A DNA stretch of 64,000 nucleotides from Enterobacter sp. Ag1. GTDB lineage: Bacteria; Pseudomonadota; Gammaproteobacteria; Enterobacterales; Enterobacteriaceae. Numbering within the stretch: the stretch's first letter is position 1; each line of letters starts with the position of its first letter. The position numbers and the translations under genes were made by a program. Location: NCBI GenBank assembly GCA_000277545.1, contig AKXM01000057.1, positions 1-64,000 on the forward strand, written 5' to 3'. A model generated the notes under the pieces. The model was not told the origin of the DNA. It saw only the letters and a program-made list of their open reading frames with translations, and searched no databases. Shown one piece after another: positions 9,642-21,044 of the stretch.

Positions 9642-10041
9642 GATGTTCTCCTTAAAAAACTGGCGCTAGTTTACGTCCGCTTGAGGGAAAAGGGCAAATT
9701 TTCCCTGTAAACCCTGTGGCCTTAAAAAAGTTAACCGTGCTGGCGGGATCCGGTATTGCATGCTAATAAAGTTGCGTAACATATTTTATCAGGTAGAGTG
9801 TGACGCTTTCGCAAATCTGGCAACAGAATTGCTTGACATTCGACCAAACTTCCGTCGTGCTATGCCACTTGTTTGAGACTTTAGGCCTTCAATACCCGAC
9901 GAGTGAGCCGTGGGTGTTGCAGGTTATTGAAAAAAAGAGTTGATCTCCTTCTACGCTGCCGCAATATAAAAAAGCGCGTCGCCAGTGGAAGGTGAAAATT
10001 TGCGACGTATTCCTGGAAGAATTAAATAGGTAAAGGTGAAA
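9642..10041. other. Intergenic region carrying the yciN and topA promoters
   Basis: 400 bases without a gene. A TTGACA at 9833-9838 faces topA, but no well-spaced -10 follows (TGCTAT at 19 bp is the best). The E. coli topA gene has several supercoiling-dependent and heat-shock promoters here, so multiple starts are likely, but I cannot place them from sequence. The topA ribosome site AAAGGTGA is at the right end. Confidence 0.4.
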
Positions 10042-12639
10042 ATGGGTAAAGCTCTCGTTATCGTTGAGTCCCCGGCAAAAGCCAAAACGATCAACAAATA
10101 TCTCGGAAACGACTACGTGGTGAAGTCCAGCGTCGGTCATATCCGTGATTTGCCGACCAGTGGATCAACCACCAAAAAGAGCGCTGACTCTACCGCCGCC
10201 AAAGGGGCCAAAAAGGTCAAAAAGGATGAACGCGGAGCGCTCGTCAACCGTATGGGTGTCGATCCCTGGCATGACTGGGATGCTCATTACGAAGTGCTGC
10301 CTGGCAAGGAGAAAGTGGTCTCCGAGCTGAAATCACTGGCAGAAAAAGCAGACCACATCTATCTCGCAACCGACCTTGACCGCGAAGGGGAAGCCATTGC
10401 CTGGCACCTGCGGGAAGTTATCGGTGGCGACGACACCCGCTACAGCCGCGTGGTGTTTAATGAAATCACTAAGAATGCGATTCGTCAGGCGTTTGAAAAG
10501 CCGGGTGAACTGAATATTGACCGTGTGAATGCCCAGCAGGCGCGCCGTTTTATGGACCGCGTTGTGGGCTATATGGTGTCTCCGCTGCTGTGGAAAAAAA
10601 TTGCGCGTGGCCTGTCTGCCGGGCGCGTTCAGTCCGTGGCCGTTCGCCTGGTGGTTGAGCGTGAACGCGAAATTAAAGCGTTCGTCCCGGAAGAGTATTG
10701 GGAAATCGATGCCAACCTGTCGACGCCGAAGGGCGATGCGCTGCCGGTACAGGTGAGTCACCATAAAGACAAACCGTTCCGTCCGGTTAACCGCGAGCAG
10801 ACCATGGCGGCCGTTAGCCTGCTTGAAAAAGCGCGTTACACCGTTCTGGATCGTGAAGACAAGCCGACCAGCAGCAAACCGGGGGCGCCGTTCATCACTT
10901 CCACGCTGCAGCAGGCTGCCAGCACCCGCCTTGGCTTCGGCGTGAAGAAAACCATGATGATGGCGCAGCGTCTTTACGAGGCGGGCCACATTACCTATAT
11001 GCGTACTGACTCTACTAACCTGAGCCAGGACGCGGTGAGCATGGTACGCGGCTACATCGAAGAAAACTTCGGTAAGAAATACCTGCCGGCGGATGCCAAT
11101 CAATACGCCAGCAAGGATAACTCTCAGGAAGCGCACGAAGCGATTCGTCCTTCTGACGTGGCCGTGCAGGCGGAAGCGTTAAAAGACATGGAGGCGGATG
11201 CCCAGAAGCTTTATCAGCTGATTTGGCGCCAGTTCGTCGCCTGCCAGATGACGCCAGCGAAATACGACTCCACCACGCTGACGGTGGAAGCCGGTGAGTA
11301 CCGTCTGAAGGCGCGTGGCCGCACGCTGCGCTTTGATGGCTGGACGAAAGTGATGCCTGCGCTGCGCAAGGGGGATGAAGATCGCACCTTACCGGCGGTG
11401 AATCCGGGCGAATCTTTGACGCTGGTTGAACTGCTTCCAGCCCAGCACTTTACCAAGCCGCCCGCGCGTTTCAGCGAAGCGTCGCTGGTGAAAGAGCTGG
11501 AAAAACGCGGGATTGGCCGCCCGTCCACCTATGCCTCTATCATTTCAACCATTCAGGATCGTGGCTACGTGCGCGTTGAGAACCGCCGTTTCTACGCCGA
11601 AAAAATGGGTGAAATTGTTACCGATCGCCTGGAAGAGAACTTCCGCGAGCTGATGAATTACGACTTCACGGCGCAAATGGAAAACAGTCTTGACCAGGTG
11701 GCCAATAACCAGGCCGAGTGGAAAGGCGTGCTGGACAACTTCTTCACTGATTTTAGCGGCCAGCTTGAGAAAGCGGAGCAGGATCCGGAAGAAGGCGGTA
11801 TGCGTCCGAACCAGATGGTTCTGACCAGCATCGACTGCCCAACCTGCGGCCGTAAAATGGGGATCCGTACCGCGAGTACCGGCGTGTTCCTCGGCTGTTC
11901 TGGCTATGCGTTACCGCCGAAAGAGCGCTGCAAAACCACCATCAACCTGGTACCGGAGAACGAAGTTCTTAACGTGCTGGAAGGTGACGATGCGGAAACT
12001 AACGCCCTTCGTGCCAAGCGCCGCTGCCAGAAGTGCGGCACGGCGATGGACAGCTACCTTATCGATCCGAAGCGCAAGCTGCACGTGTGCGGTAATAACC
12101 CGACCTGTGATGGCTACGAAATCGAAGAGGGTGAATTCCGCATCAAGGGGTATGACGGCCCAATCGTTGAGTGTGAGAAATGTGGCTCCGAAATGCACCT
12201 GAAAATGGGGCGTTTTGGTAAGTACATGGCTTGTACTAATGACGAGTGTAAAAATACCCGTAAGATCCTGCGTAACGGCGAAGTAGCGCCACCGAAGGAA
12301 GATCCGGTGCCGCTGCCAGAGTTGCCGTGTGAGAAGTCTGACGCGTATTTCGTGCTGCGTGATGGCGCCGCTGGCGTCTTCCTGGCCGCGAACACGTTCC
12401 CGAAATCTCGTGAAACACGCGCCCCGCTGGTTGAAGAGCTGCATCGCTTCCGCGATCGCCTGCCGGAGAAGCTGCGCTATCTGGCCGACGCTCCTCAGGA
12501 AGATCCAGAGGGGAATAAAGCGTTCGTTCGCTTTAGTCGTAAAACGAAGCAGCAGTACGTGGCTTCTGATAAAGACGGTAAAGCGACCGGCTGGTCAGCC
12601 TTCTTCGTTGACGGCAAATGGGTCGTTGGTAAGAAATAA
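10042..12639 (+). CDS. topA: DNA topoisomerase I
   Basis: Type IA topoisomerase that relaxes negative supercoils; 865 residues. The TOPRIM domain starts [20 protein letters not shown] and has the [13 protein letters not shown] acidic motif. The active-site tyrosine is in the [10 protein letters not shown] motif near residue 319. Three C-terminal four-cysteine zinc ribbons are visible ([27 protein letters not shown] and their second halves), followed by the two ribbon-like end domains. The ATG at 10042 is chosen over a GTG two codons upstream because it matches E. coli and has better ribosome-site spacing. Confidence 0.97.
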   Translation: MGKALVIVESPAKAKTINKYLGNDYVVKSSVGHIRDLPTSGSTTKKSADSTAAKGAKKVKKDERGALVNRMGVDPWHDWDAHYEVLPGKEKVVSELKSLAEKADHIYLATDLDREGEAIAWHLREVIGGDDTRYSRVVFNEITKNAIRQAFEKPGELNIDRVNAQQARRFMDRVVGYMVSPLLWKKIARGLSAGRVQSVAVRLVVEREREIKAFVPEEYWEIDANLSTPKGDALPVQVSHHKDKPFRPVNREQTMAAVSLLEKARYTVLDREDKPTSSKPGAPFITSTLQQAASTRLGFGVKKTMMMAQRLYEAGHITYMRTDSTNLSQDAVSMVRGYIEENFGKKYLPADANQYASKDNSQEAHEAIRPSDVAVQAEALKDMEADAQKLYQLIWRQFVACQMTPAKYDSTTLTVEAGEYRLKARGRTLRFDGWTKVMPALRKGDEDRTLPAVNPGESLTLVELLPAQHFTKPPARFSEASLVKELEKRGIGRPSTYASIISTIQDRGYVRVENRRFYAEKMGEIVTDRLEENFRELMNYDFTAQMENSLDQVANNQAEWKGVLDNFFTDFSGQLEKAEQDPEEGGMRPNQMVLTSIDCPTCGRKMGIRTASTGVFLGCSGYALPPKERCKTTINLVPENEVLNVLEGDDAETNALRAKRRCQKCGTAMDSYLIDPKRKLHVCGNNPTCDGYEIEEGEFRIKGYDGPIVECEKCGSEMHLKMGRFGKYMACTNDECKNTRKILRNGEVAPPKEDPVPLPELPCEKSDAYFVLRDGAAGVFLAANTFPKSRETRAPLVEELHRFRDRLPEKLRYLADAPQEDPEGNKAFVRFSRKTKQQYVASDKDGKATGWSAFFVDGKWVVGKK

Positions 12640-12656
12640 TTCTGCCTGAACCTGTG

Positions 12657-12684
12657 AAAACCGGAGCCTGTCTCCGGTTTTTTT
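12657..12684 (+). terminator. Terminator after topA
   Basis: AAACCGGAG, CCTG loop, TCTCCGGTTT followed by a T run, 18 bases after the topA stop. Confidence 0.88.
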
Positions 12685-12834
12685 ATGGTGCCTTATATAA
12701 CTCGTTTATTATCTTTTTATCCCATCTATACAAAGTAGCTATAACTGATATAGTGAGTAAAGCAATGTCAATTTTCGTTTTTTCTGCGTCTTAACCCCGC
12801 CCATTGCGCCGGGGCCTTTGACCCTGGACGGTAA

Positions 12835-13812
<978 letters not shown>

Positions 13813-13819
13813 TTCCCCA

Positions 13820-13848
13820 GGGTATCTTCGGCACATCCGAAGATACCC
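13820..13848 (+). terminator. Long perfect hairpin after cysB
   Basis: A 12-bp perfect stem (GGGTATCTTCGG pairing with CCGAAGATACCC) around a CACAT loop, seven bases after the stop. There is no T run behind it, so it may protect the mRNA end or terminate weakly. Confidence 0.7.
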
Positions 13849-14144
13849 GAGTCATTATTAAACAAGAATTAAACGCATTTCTTCGTCTATTCCCATTCCC
13901 GTAAATAAGCCACATCCTGCTAATGGTTATTGTGTCGCAATTAAGAGACACAGCTAGTAAATAATTCGTGGTTGCGCAAACCTGGCGTTTCGATTATTTA
14001 TTTCAGGTCAAAAGATTAAATCTTTTCTCCTGCTTATTGCGCAATTTTTCTGGCTTTTGAGCTAGAGTTTCTTTAGGATTAATCCCAACTGGCGATTAGT
14101 TATACCGATTGTTTAGAAACGTTACGATAAGTGGTGTCGATTGT
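13849..14144. other. AT-rich intergenic region before ymiA
   Basis: About 300 bases without a convincing gene. It holds a 17-bp perfect palindrome, AAAAGATTAAATCTTTT, at 14010-14026, and a GTGTC...GACAC inverted repeat near 13932-13951. It probably contains the ymiA promoter; no clear -35/-10 pair stands out. Confidence 0.45.
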
Positions 14145-14285
14145 ATGAGGCTAGCAATGTCATCAGGCAGTGAGGAATCGCAGCAGGATCCATCCCTGAA
14201 ACGTAAGGCATGGATGGCGGTGTTTTTGGTGTCAGCCTTGTTCTGGCTGGTTGTGGCGCTGGTTGCCTGGCATTTTTGGGGGTAG
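14145..14285 (+). CDS. ymiA: YmiA, small membrane protein
   Basis: 46 residues, the E. coli length. Sequence begins MRLAMSSGSEESQQDP, then a basic KRKAW boundary and one membrane segment, MAVFLVSALFWLVVALVAW, ending HFWG. Cytoplasmic N-terminus is expected from the positive residues before the segment. Function is unknown. It is two bases upstream of the next small gene and so is probably co-translated with it. It lies between cysB and acnA as in E. coli. Confidence 0.85.
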   Translation: MRLAMSSGSEESQQDPSLKRKAWMAVFLVSALFWLVVALVAWHFWG

Positions 14286-14287
14286 CT

Positions 14288-14458
14288 ATGTCTACTCGGG
14301 ATAGGGGTCCTGCACCTAAAGTTGTGGCCCGCAACAGCGGCAAACCACGAAAAGACGTTAAGAAAGAGGGAAGCACGCCACCTGAAGGCTGGACGCTGAC
14401 GAAACAGCAGCAGGCCTTTATTGATTTGTTTTCTGAAGACGATAGCAAAAAACAATAA
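14288..14458 (+). CDS. yciX: Small basic protein in the yciX position
   Basis: 56 residues, soluble. The N-terminal half is Lys/Arg-rich (VARNSGKPRKDVKKEGS) and the C-terminal half is a conserved-looking TPPEGWTLTKQQQAFIDLF helix with an acidic tail. A longer reading that starts at 14210 overlaps ymiA and is rejected. The name rests mainly on position between ymiA and acnA; I do not recall the E. coli sequence well. Function is unknown. Confidence 0.7.
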   Translation: MSTRDRGPAPKVVARNSGKPRKDVKKEGSTPPEGWTLTKQQQAFIDLFSEDDSKKQ

Positions 14459-14616
14459 AATCGTTATTGAATTGTTTATTTTTTCTGCGGAATTAAACGT
14501 ACTTTTTATTTGCCGCAGGGCAACCTGTTATTCACTAATAATTACACACAGCACTACATTCTGGTGATTGCTTAATTAAGCAGTCTTGTTGCATATAGCC
14601 ACATTGAGTTAACTCT

Positions 14617-14715
14617 ATGAATAATCACAATGCCGTGAAATATTGGTCATGGATCGGTGCTTTCACGCTGTCTGCCTTGTTTTGGGTAGAAGTGCTGCGT
14701 GTCTTCGCGAATTAA
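14617..14715 (+). CDS. ymiC: YmiC-like small membrane protein
   Basis: 32 residues: MNNHNAVKYW, then a membrane segment SWIGAFTLSALFWVEVLRVF, ending AN. It shares the SALFW core and an aromatic/basic entry with YmiA. In E. coli a protein of about this size, YmiC, is annotated near acnA; the match here is by size, position and type. A weak GAG lies 10 bases upstream of the ATG. A terminator-like hairpin follows, which supports a real transcript end. Confidence 0.65.
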   Translation: MNNHNAVKYWSWIGAFTLSALFWVEVLRVFAN

Positions 14716-14778
14716 TCTTCGTTGAGTGGCTGAGCGCCGCTGTCTTACTGCTTCGAATAATCCTCCCGATTCGCCTCT

Positions 14779-14809
14779 CGCCCCGACATTCCGTTGGGGC
14801 GTTTGTTTA
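14779..14809 (+). terminator. Terminator after ymiC
   Basis: CGCCCC, an 11-base loop, GGGGCG, then GTTTGTTT. It separates the small-gene transcript from acnA. Confidence 0.65.
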
Positions 14810-14850
14810 TTCACGGTTTATTCCCTTCGCCTCATTTATCAATTTGGGTT

Positions 14851-14865
14851 GTTATCAAATCGTTA
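14851..14865. promoter_or_regulatory. Candidate ArcA site upstream of acnA
   Basis: GTTATCAAATCGTTA: two GTTA repeats 11 bp apart, close to the ArcA consensus GTTAATTAAATGTTA. It is 79 bases before the acnA start. ArcA represses acnA anaerobically in E. coli, so the location makes sense. The call rests on motif resemblance only. Confidence 0.45.
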
Positions 14866-14943
14866 CGGCAGGTTTGTGTTATCTTTAATAGTGACCCTGC
14901 GAATAATCAGGGCACTCGCTATCCCTGTCATAAAGGAGGAGCT

Positions 14944-17619
14944 ATGTCGTTAACCCTACGCGAAGCCAGTAAGGACACTCTACGGGCGCTAAATAAAACC
15001 TGGCATTACTACAGCTTGCCGCTGGCCGCAAAAGAGCTGGGGGATATCAGCCGGTTACCTAAGTCGCTAAAAGTTTTACTGGAGAACCTGCTGCGCTGGC
15101 AGGATGAAGACTCCGTCACCCGCGAAGATATTCATGCCCTGGCCGGCTGGCTGAAACAGGCCCATGCCGACCGCGAAATTGCCTATCGTCCTGCCAGGGT
15201 ACTGATGCAGGACTTCACTGGCGTACCGGCGGTGGTCGATCTTGCCGCAATGCGTGAGGCCGTTAAGCGCCTCGGCGGTGATGTGGCGAAAGTTAACCCG
15301 CTTTCCCCGGTCGATTTGGTGATTGACCACTCGGTGACCGTCGACCATTTCGGCGACAACGATGCCTTCGAGGAAAACGTTCGTCTTGAAATGGAGCGCA
15401 ACCACGAGCGCTATGTCTTTCTACGCTGGGGCCAGCAGGCCTTCAGCCGTTTCAGCGTTGTGCCACCCGGTACCGGCATTTGCCACCAGGTGAACCTTGA
15501 GTACCTGGGCAAAGCCGTCTGGAGTGAAGAACAGAACGGCGAACTTGTCGCTTACCCTGACACGCTGGTTGGCACCGACTCGCATACCACGATGATTAAT
15601 GGCCTTGGCGTGCTGGGCTGGGGAGTGGGCGGTATCGAAGCTGAAGCGGCGATGCTGGGCCAGCCGGTATCTATGCTGATCCCCGATGTGGTCGGCTTTA
15701 AGCTTGAGGGCAAACTGCGGGAAGGGATCACCGCGACGGACCTTGTGCTGACCGTCACCCAGATGCTGCGTAAACACGGCGTAGTGGGCAAATTTGTTGA
15801 GTTTTACGGCGACGGGCTTGATTCGTTGCCGCTCGCCGACCGGGCAACGATCGCCAACATGTCTCCAGAATACGGTGCGACCTGCGGTTTCTTCCCGATC
15901 GACGGCGTAACGCTGGAATATATGCGCCTCAGCGGGCGTAGCGAAGAGCAGGTGGCTCTGGTTGAAGCTTACGCTAAGGCGCAGGGCATGTGGCGCAATA
16001 CGGGGGATGAACCCGTGTTTACCAGCACGCTCTCTTTAAACATGCATGACGTTGAGGCAAGCCTGGCCGGGCCAAAACGCCCGCAGGATCGTGTCCCGCT
16101 CGGCGGAGTGCCAAAAGCGTTTGCCGCCAGCAACGAACTTGAAGTCAACGCTTCCCACAAAGATCGTCATCCGGTCAGCTACACGCTGGCGGGCGAAGAG
16201 CATCAATTGCCGGATGGCGCCGTGGTGATTGCCGCTATCACCTCCTGTACCAACACGTCAAACCCCAGCGTGCTGATGGCGGCAGGGTTGCTGGCTAAAA
16301 AAGCCGTCAGTCTGGGGCTGAAGCCGCAGCCCTGGGTGAAGGCCTCGCTTGCGCCGGGATCTAAGGTGGTCTCGGATTATCTGGCGAAAGCCAAATTGAC
16401 CCCATACCTTGATGAGCTGGGCTTTAACCTGGTGGGTTACGGCTGTACTACCTGCATAGGCAACTCTGGTCCGCTGCCCGATCCTATCGAGCAGGCGATT
16501 AAAAAAGGCGATCTTACCGTGGGCGCGGTGCTTTCCGGCAACCGCAACTTCGAAGGCCGTATTCACCCGCTGGTGAAAACGAACTGGCTGGCCTCACCGC
16601 CGCTTGTCGTCGCCTACGCGCTGGCTGGAAACATGAACATCGACCTGACTAAAGAGCCATTAGGGCAGGATAAAAATGGCGCTGACGTCTACCTGAAAGA
16701 CATCTGGCCGGGCAGCCAGGAAATTGCTGCGGCTGTCGCGCAGGTGACTACCGAGATGTTCCACAAAGAATATGCTGAAGTGTTTGAAGGTACCGAAGAG
16801 TGGCGCAGCATTGAGGTGGCGCGATCGGCCACCTACGGCTGGCAGGACGACTCAACCTATATCCGACTGTCGCCGTTCTTTGACGAGATGGGCGCCGAGC
16901 CAAAACCAGTGGAAGATATTCACGGGGCTAACGTGCTGGCGATGCTGGGGGATTCGGTCACTACCGACCATATTTCCCCGGCGGGGAGCATTAAACCTGA
17001 CAGCCCGGCGGGGCGCTACCTGCAGGGGCATGGTGTAGAGCGCAGAGACTTTAACTCCTACGGTTCGCGTCGCGGTAACCATGAAGTCATGATGCGCGGG
17101 ACCTTTGCCAACATTCGTATTCGCAACGAGATGGTGCCAGGCGTTGAAGGCGGCATGACGCGGTTACTGCCGGGTGAAGAAGTTCTGTCTATTTATGACG
17201 CTGCAATGCGTTACAAAGCGCGGGGCATTCCGCTGGCGGTGATAGCCGGGAAAGAGTATGGCTCCGGTTCAAGCCGCGACTGGGCGGCCAAAGGCCCTCG
17301 CTTGCTGGGCGTCCGGGTGGTCATTGCCGAATCGTTCGAACGTATTCACCGCTCGAACCTTATCGGCATGGGCATTTTACCGCTGGAGTTCCCTCAGGGC
17401 GTCACGCGAAAAACGCTGGGGCTGACGGGGGAGGAAAAGCTGGATATTAGCGGGTTAAACCAACTGAAACCTGGCGCCAGCGTGCCGGTTACGCTGACCT
17501 TTGCCGACGGGCGCCAACAGGTCATTGATTGCCGCTGCCGCATTGATACCGGCAATGAGCTGACCTATTTCCGTCACGACGGCATCCTGCATTATGTGAT
17601 CAGGAATATGCTGAAGTAA
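14944..17619 (+). CDS. acnA: Aconitate hydratase A
   Basis: Isomerises citrate to isocitrate; the stationary-phase, oxidant-resistant aconitase of enteric bacteria. It has 891 residues, identical to the E. coli length. Iron-sulfur cluster ligands are visible in [11 protein letters not shown] and [15 protein letters not shown]. The C-terminal swivel domain has [17 protein letters not shown] with active-site Ser and Arg. The start is the ATG after AAAGGAGGA, giving [13 protein letters not shown]; a 50-codon upstream extension is non-homologous. A candidate ArcA box lies upstream. Confidence 0.98.
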   Translation: MSLTLREASKDTLRALNKTWHYYSLPLAAKELGDISRLPKSLKVLLENLLRWQDEDSVTREDIHALAGWLKQAHADREIAYRPARVLMQDFTGVPAVVDLAAMREAVKRLGGDVAKVNPLSPVDLVIDHSVTVDHFGDNDAFEENVRLEMERNHERYVFLRWGQQAFSRFSVVPPGTGICHQVNLEYLGKAVWSEEQNGELVAYPDTLVGTDSHTTMINGLGVLGWGVGGIEAEAAMLGQPVSMLIPDVVGFKLEGKLREGITATDLVLTVTQMLRKHGVVGKFVEFYGDGLDSLPLADRATIANMSPEYGATCGFFPIDGVTLEYMRLSGRSEEQVALVEAYAKAQGMWRNTGDEPVFTSTLSLNMHDVEASLAGPKRPQDRVPLGGVPKAFAASNELEVNASHKDRHPVSYTLAGEEHQLPDGAVVIAAITSCTNTSNPSVLMAAGLLAKKAVSLGLKPQPWVKASLAPGSKVVSDYLAKAKLTPYLDELGFNLVGYGCTTCIGNSGPLPDPIEQAIKKGDLTVGAVLSGNRNFEGRIHPLVKTNWLASPPLVVAYALAGNMNIDLTKEPLGQDKNGADVYLKDIWPGSQEIAAAVAQVTTEMFHKEYAEVFEGTEEWRSIEVARSATYGWQDDSTYIRLSPFFDEMGAEPKPVEDIHGANVLAMLGDSVTTDHISPAGSIKPDSPAGRYLQGHGVERRDFNSYGSRRGNHEVMMRGTFANIRIRNEMVPGVEGGMTRLLPGEEVLSIYDAAMRYKARGIPLAVIAGKEYGSGSSRDWAAKGPRLLGVRVVIAESFERIHRSNLIGMGILPLEFPQGVTRKTLGLTGEEKLDISGLNQLKPGASVPVTLTFADGRQQVIDCRCRIDTGNELTYFRHDGILHYVIRNMLK

Positions 17620-17627
17620 GAAACGAC

Positions 17628-17652
17628 AAAGCCCCTGAAAAGGGGCTTTTTT
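17628..17652. terminator. Terminator between acnA and ribA
   Basis: AAAGCCCCT, GAAA loop, AGGGGCTTTTTT. Serves acnA; the A-rich left arm may also help convergent ribA. Confidence 0.88.
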
Positions 17653-17667
17653 ACGAGATGAGCGTCT

Positions 17668-18258
17668 TTACTCAGACAGCAGATGGCCCATTTTGGCGGC
17701 TTTAGTGTCGAGATAATGCGCATTTTTCGGGTTACGGCCGACGATGAGCGGGACGCGCTCAACAATGTTGATCCCGGCTTCAGTCAAAATTTCGACTTTT
17801 TTCGGGTTGTTGGTGAGTAAACGCACGGCATCCACGCCCAGCAGCTTGAACATGTCGGCGCACAGCGTAAAGTCACGTTCGTCGGCGGCAAAGCCGAGCT
17901 GGTGATTAGCCTCTACCGTGTCGTAGCCTTTATCCTGCAGCGCATAGGCTCGTATTTTATTCAGCAGCCCGATATTACGGCCTTCCTGGCGATGGTAAAG
18001 CAGCACGCCACGGCCTTGTTCAGCAATGTGGGTTAGCGCGGCTTCAAGCTGGAAGCCGCAGTCACAGCGCAGGCTGAACAGCGCATCACCGGTCAGACAT
18101 TCGGAGTGGACGCGCGCGAGCACGGGCTCTTCACCGCTAATATCCCCGAAAACCAGGGCAACATGATCCTGCCCCGTTGCCACTTCTTCAAAACCCACCA
18201 TCAGGAAATCGCCCCAGGGGGTTGGCAGTTTGGCTTCTGCCACACGTTTAAGCTGCAT
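17668..18258 (-). CDS. ribA: GTP cyclohydrolase II
   Basis: First step of riboflavin synthesis: GTP to diamino-ribosylamino-pyrimidinone phosphate, formate and pyrophosphate. It has 196 residues, the E. coli length. Zinc ligands are in [18 protein letters not shown], and [15 protein letters not shown] is the catalytic segment. The start at [16 protein letters not shown] has a GGAG ribosome site. An upstream 27-codon extension is rejected because it has no homology. It is divergent from pgpB. Confidence 0.97.
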   Translation of the reverse strand: MQLKRVAEAKLPTPWGDFLMVGFEEVATGQDHVALVFGDISGEEPVLARVHSECLTGDALFSLRCDCGFQLEAALTHIAEQGRGVLLYHRQEGRNIGLLNKIRAYALQDKGYDTVEANHQLGFAADERDFTLCADMFKLLGVDAVRLLTNNPKKVEILTEAGINIVERVPLIVGRNPKNAHYLDTKAAKMGHLLSE

Positions 18259-18464
18259 GTGATTCTCCAGGTACTTATTTTGACACCGTGGTGTCTGCCA
18301 GAAGTCTGGCCTGTACGTTAATGTCAGATATTTTGCCATAACGCGCGGTCGTTCGCTTCATTGACAGATTAAAAAGCCATTTTTGCCAATGACGGCATCG
18401 CGGTTTAACCTTCCTGGGCATTTTTCGGTTATTCTTTAAAGGCTTTCATTATCATGAGGTTTTC

Positions 18465-19229
18465 ATGCAGGCAATAGCAAAACGCATCACCGCAGGCACA
18501 ACGCTTCTGTTAATCATGCCGTTAATCGTCTGGTTCAGCGGCTGGGAATGGGCCCCTGGGGGCGATGAAAGCGTGTTAAAAATGCTTTATTGGGTCACTG
18601 AGACCGTGACGCAGCCCTGGGGAGTCATTACGCATGTTGTGCTTTGTGCCTGGTTTCTGTGGTGCCTGCGTTATCGCCTTAAGCCTGCGCTGATGTTATT
18701 TGCTATCCTCGCTGCCGCTATCCTTATAGGTCAGGGCATTAAGTCCGTTATCAAGAACAAAGTGCAGGAACCCCGGCCATTCGTCGTCTGGCTTGAAAAA
18801 ACTCACCATATCACTACCGACCAGTTCTACACTTTAAAGCGTACTCAGCGTGCGGAACTGGTGAAAGCGCAGCTGGAAGGGCAGGATGAAATTCCCGGGT
18901 GGTTACGTAAACACTGGCAGTTCGAAACCGGCTTCGCTTTTCCTTCTGGTCACACGATGTTTGCTGCCAGTTGGGCGCTGTTGGGCGTAGGATTACTTTG
19001 GCCGCGCAGGCGGACGTTTACGCTGGTGGTATTGTTGTTATGGGCAACGGGCGTAATGGGAAGCCGACTGTGGCTGGGCATGCATTGGCCGCGTGACCTG
19101 GTAGTCGCCACGATTATCTCTGGTTTGTTAGTTATTCTGGCGACCTGGCTGGCGCAGCGCTGGTGTGGGCCGCTGACTCCGCCTGCAGAAGAAGACCAGG
19201 AAATAGCCGAACGGCATGAAAAAAGTTGA
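18465..19229 (+). CDS. pgpB: Phosphatidylglycerophosphatase B / undecaprenyl pyrophosphate phosphatase
   Basis: PgpB, 254 residues, a polytopic inner-membrane enzyme of the PAP2 family. It dephosphorylates phosphatidylglycerophosphate, undecaprenyl pyrophosphate and diacylglycerol pyrophosphate on the periplasmic side. The three PAP2 motifs are visible: KNKVQEPRP, FPSGHTM and SRLWLGMHWPRDL. Several hydrophobic segments are spread through the protein. The start ATG follows GAGG. Confidence 0.95.
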   Translation: MQAIAKRITAGTTLLLIMPLIVWFSGWEWAPGGDESVLKMLYWVTETVTQPWGVITHVVLCAWFLWCLRYRLKPALMLFAILAAAILIGQGIKSVIKNKVQEPRPFVVWLEKTHHITTDQFYTLKRTQRAELVKAQLEGQDEIPGWLRKHWQFETGFAFPSGHTMFAASWALLGVGLLWPRRRTFTLVVLLLWATGVMGSRLWLGMHWPRDLVVATIISGLLVILATWLAQRWCGPLTPPAEEDQEIAERHEKS

Positions 19230-19369
19230 GAATAGTGTTTTAACCCCCATTTCTTATGCATTCGGGGAGGTTAATGGATTCCCCGGTTTCGCCTGAAATG
19301 GTAGTTTATACCTCCGGGACTCATTTTTGGCATAGCTAAGCCAGCTGTGACCACATAACGGGATGTCAT

Positions 19370-19675
19370 GTGAAATATTTACTCATTTTCTTACTGGTAC
19401 TTGCCATCTTTGTGGTGTCTATCACTTTAGGGGCGCAAAACGATCAGGTTGTGAACTTTAATTACCTGTTAGCGCAAGGCGAGTACCGGGTGTCTACTTT
19501 GCTGGCGACGCTGTTTGCGGCAGGGTTTATTCTTGGATGGCTGATTTGCGGTCTGTTCTGGCTGCGCGTCCGTGTGTCCCTGGCCCGTGCTGAGCGAAAA
19601 ATTAAACGTCTTGAGCAACAGGTTACCCCTACTACTGATGTTTCGGCGCCCGTTGTGCCGGCCGTGAAGGAATAA
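19370..19675 (+). CDS. lapA: Lipopolysaccharide assembly protein A
   Basis: LapA/YciS, 101 residues, with two membrane segments (LLIFLLVLAIFVVSITLG and TLFAAGFILGWLICGLFWL) and a cytoplasmic coiled tail with LARAERKIKRLEQQV. It works with LapB to tune LpxC turnover by FtsH and LPS assembly. The start is a GTG. It is six bases upstream of lapB, so the two are co-transcribed. Confidence 0.94.
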   Translation: MKYLLIFLLVLAIFVVSITLGAQNDQVVNFNYLLAQGEYRVSTLLATLFAAGFILGWLICGLFWLRVRVSLARAERKIKRLEQQVTPTTDVSAPVVPAVKE

Positions 19676-19681
19676 TCTTTT

Positions 19682-20851
19682 ATGTTGGAACTGCTGTTTC
19701 TGCTGTTACCCATTGCAGCCGCTTATGGCTGGTATATGGGGCGCAGAAGTGCGCTGCAAGACAAACAGCAGGAGGCCAGTCGCCTTTCTCGCGACTATGT
19801 CGCCGGGGTGAACTTCCTGTTGGCTAACCAGCAGGACAAAGCGGTTGATCTGTTCCTCGACATGCTTAAAGAGGACACCGGCACCGTTGAAGCTCACCTC
19901 ACGTTAGGGAATCTCTTCCGCCAGCGTGGCGAGGTTGATCGGGCTATCCGTATCCACCAGTCGCTGATGGAAAGCGCGTCGTTGAACTACGACCAGCGTC
20001 TGCTTGCCGTACAGCAACTCGGCAAAGACTACATGGCCGCCGGGCTTTATGACCGCGCCGAAGATATGTTCAGCCAGCTTATCGACGAAACCGACTTCCG
20101 CATCAGCGCGCTGCAGCAGCTGCTGCAAATTCACCAGGCAACAAGCGACTGGCAGAAAGCCATCGACGTGGCCGAACGGCTGGTTAAACTCGGCAAAGAC
20201 AAACAGCGTGTGGAAATCGCGCACTTCTACTGTGAACTTGCGCTGCAAAACATTGGCAATGACGACACGGACAAGGCCATGTCCCTGCTTAAAAAAGGGG
20301 CGGCTGCAGATAAAAATTGCGCCCGGGTCTCCATCATGATGGGGCGTATTTTCATGGAAAAAGGCGAATATGCCAAAGCGGTAGACTCGTTAAAACGCGT
20401 AATTGAGCAAGATAGCGAACTGGTCAGCGAAACGCTGGAGATGCTGCAGGTGTGCTATCAACAGCTAGGCAAACCTGACGAGTGGGAAACTTTCCTCAAG
20501 CGTTGCGTGGAAGAAAACAGCGGGGCAGTGGCAGAGCTTATGCTGGCGAGCATTCTCGAGCAGCGCGAAGGCGCTGAAACGGCTCAGATGTATATCAACC
20601 GTCAACTGCAACGGCATCCAACAATGCGGGTATTCCATCGTCTGATGGATTACCACCTGCATGAGGCGGAGGAAGGGCGAGCGAAAGAAAGCTTGATGGT
20701 ACTGAGGGATATGGTGGGCGAGCAAATTCGCACCAAGCCCCGCTATCGCTGTCAAAAATGCGGCTTTACTGCCTACACCATGTACTGGCATTGCCCATCC
20801 TGCCGCGCCTGGTCAACGGTGAAACCAATTCGCGGGCTGGATGGGCAATAG
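19682..20851 (+). CDS. lapB: Lipopolysaccharide assembly protein B
   Basis: LapB/YciM, 389 residues. An N-terminal membrane anchor (LLFLLLPIAAAYGWYMG) is followed by a long TPR array (about residues 35-340, for example AHLTLGNLFRQRGEVDRAIR). The C-terminal rubredoxin-like knuckle has CQKCG and CPSCRAW. It is the adaptor that presents LpxC to FtsH and is essential or near-essential in E. coli. Its stop codon lies inside a terminator hairpin. Confidence 0.96.
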   Translation: MLELLFLLLPIAAAYGWYMGRRSALQDKQQEASRLSRDYVAGVNFLLANQQDKAVDLFLDMLKEDTGTVEAHLTLGNLFRQRGEVDRAIRIHQSLMESASLNYDQRLLAVQQLGKDYMAAGLYDRAEDMFSQLIDETDFRISALQQLLQIHQATSDWQKAIDVAERLVKLGKDKQRVEIAHFYCELALQNIGNDDTDKAMSLLKKGAAADKNCARVSIMMGRIFMEKGEYAKAVDSLKRVIEQDSELVSETLEMLQVCYQQLGKPDEWETFLKRCVEENSGAVAELMLASILEQREGAETAQMYINRQLQRHPTMRVFHRLMDYHLHEAEEGRAKESLMVLRDMVGEQIRTKPRYRCQKCGFTAYTMYWHCPSCRAWSTVKPIRGLDGQ

Positions 20852-20864
20852 CCCGCGTTTTTTA
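20831..20864 (+). terminator. Terminator overlapping the lapB stop codon
   Basis: CGCGGGCT at 20831 pairs with AGCCCGCG, followed by six T residues. The lapB stop (20849-20851) sits in the hairpin, so translating ribosomes reach the stem. Confidence 0.8.
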
Positions 20865-21044
20865 AAAATCCATACTTTAGTTACAACATACTATTAAATA
20901 CTTCACCGTCCCCAACTTCACCATCGTGCAACTTTCGCTTAGCAGGGGGCAATCGCGGCTGTAAATTTACCTGGCTGACGAGTAGAATGCTGCCGTTTAA
21001 CTTTTTTGCGCCGCGCTGGTGCCCAACAGTCAGAAGGTTTTGCC

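Noticed and set aside
10333-11136. 267-residue minus-strand ORF opposite topA
   Set aside because: Same reasoning; topA is complete and colinear with the family.
14210-14458. 82-residue form of yciX
   Set aside because: Its first 26 codons overlap ymiA out of frame; the ATG at 14288 is better placed two bases after the ymiA stop.
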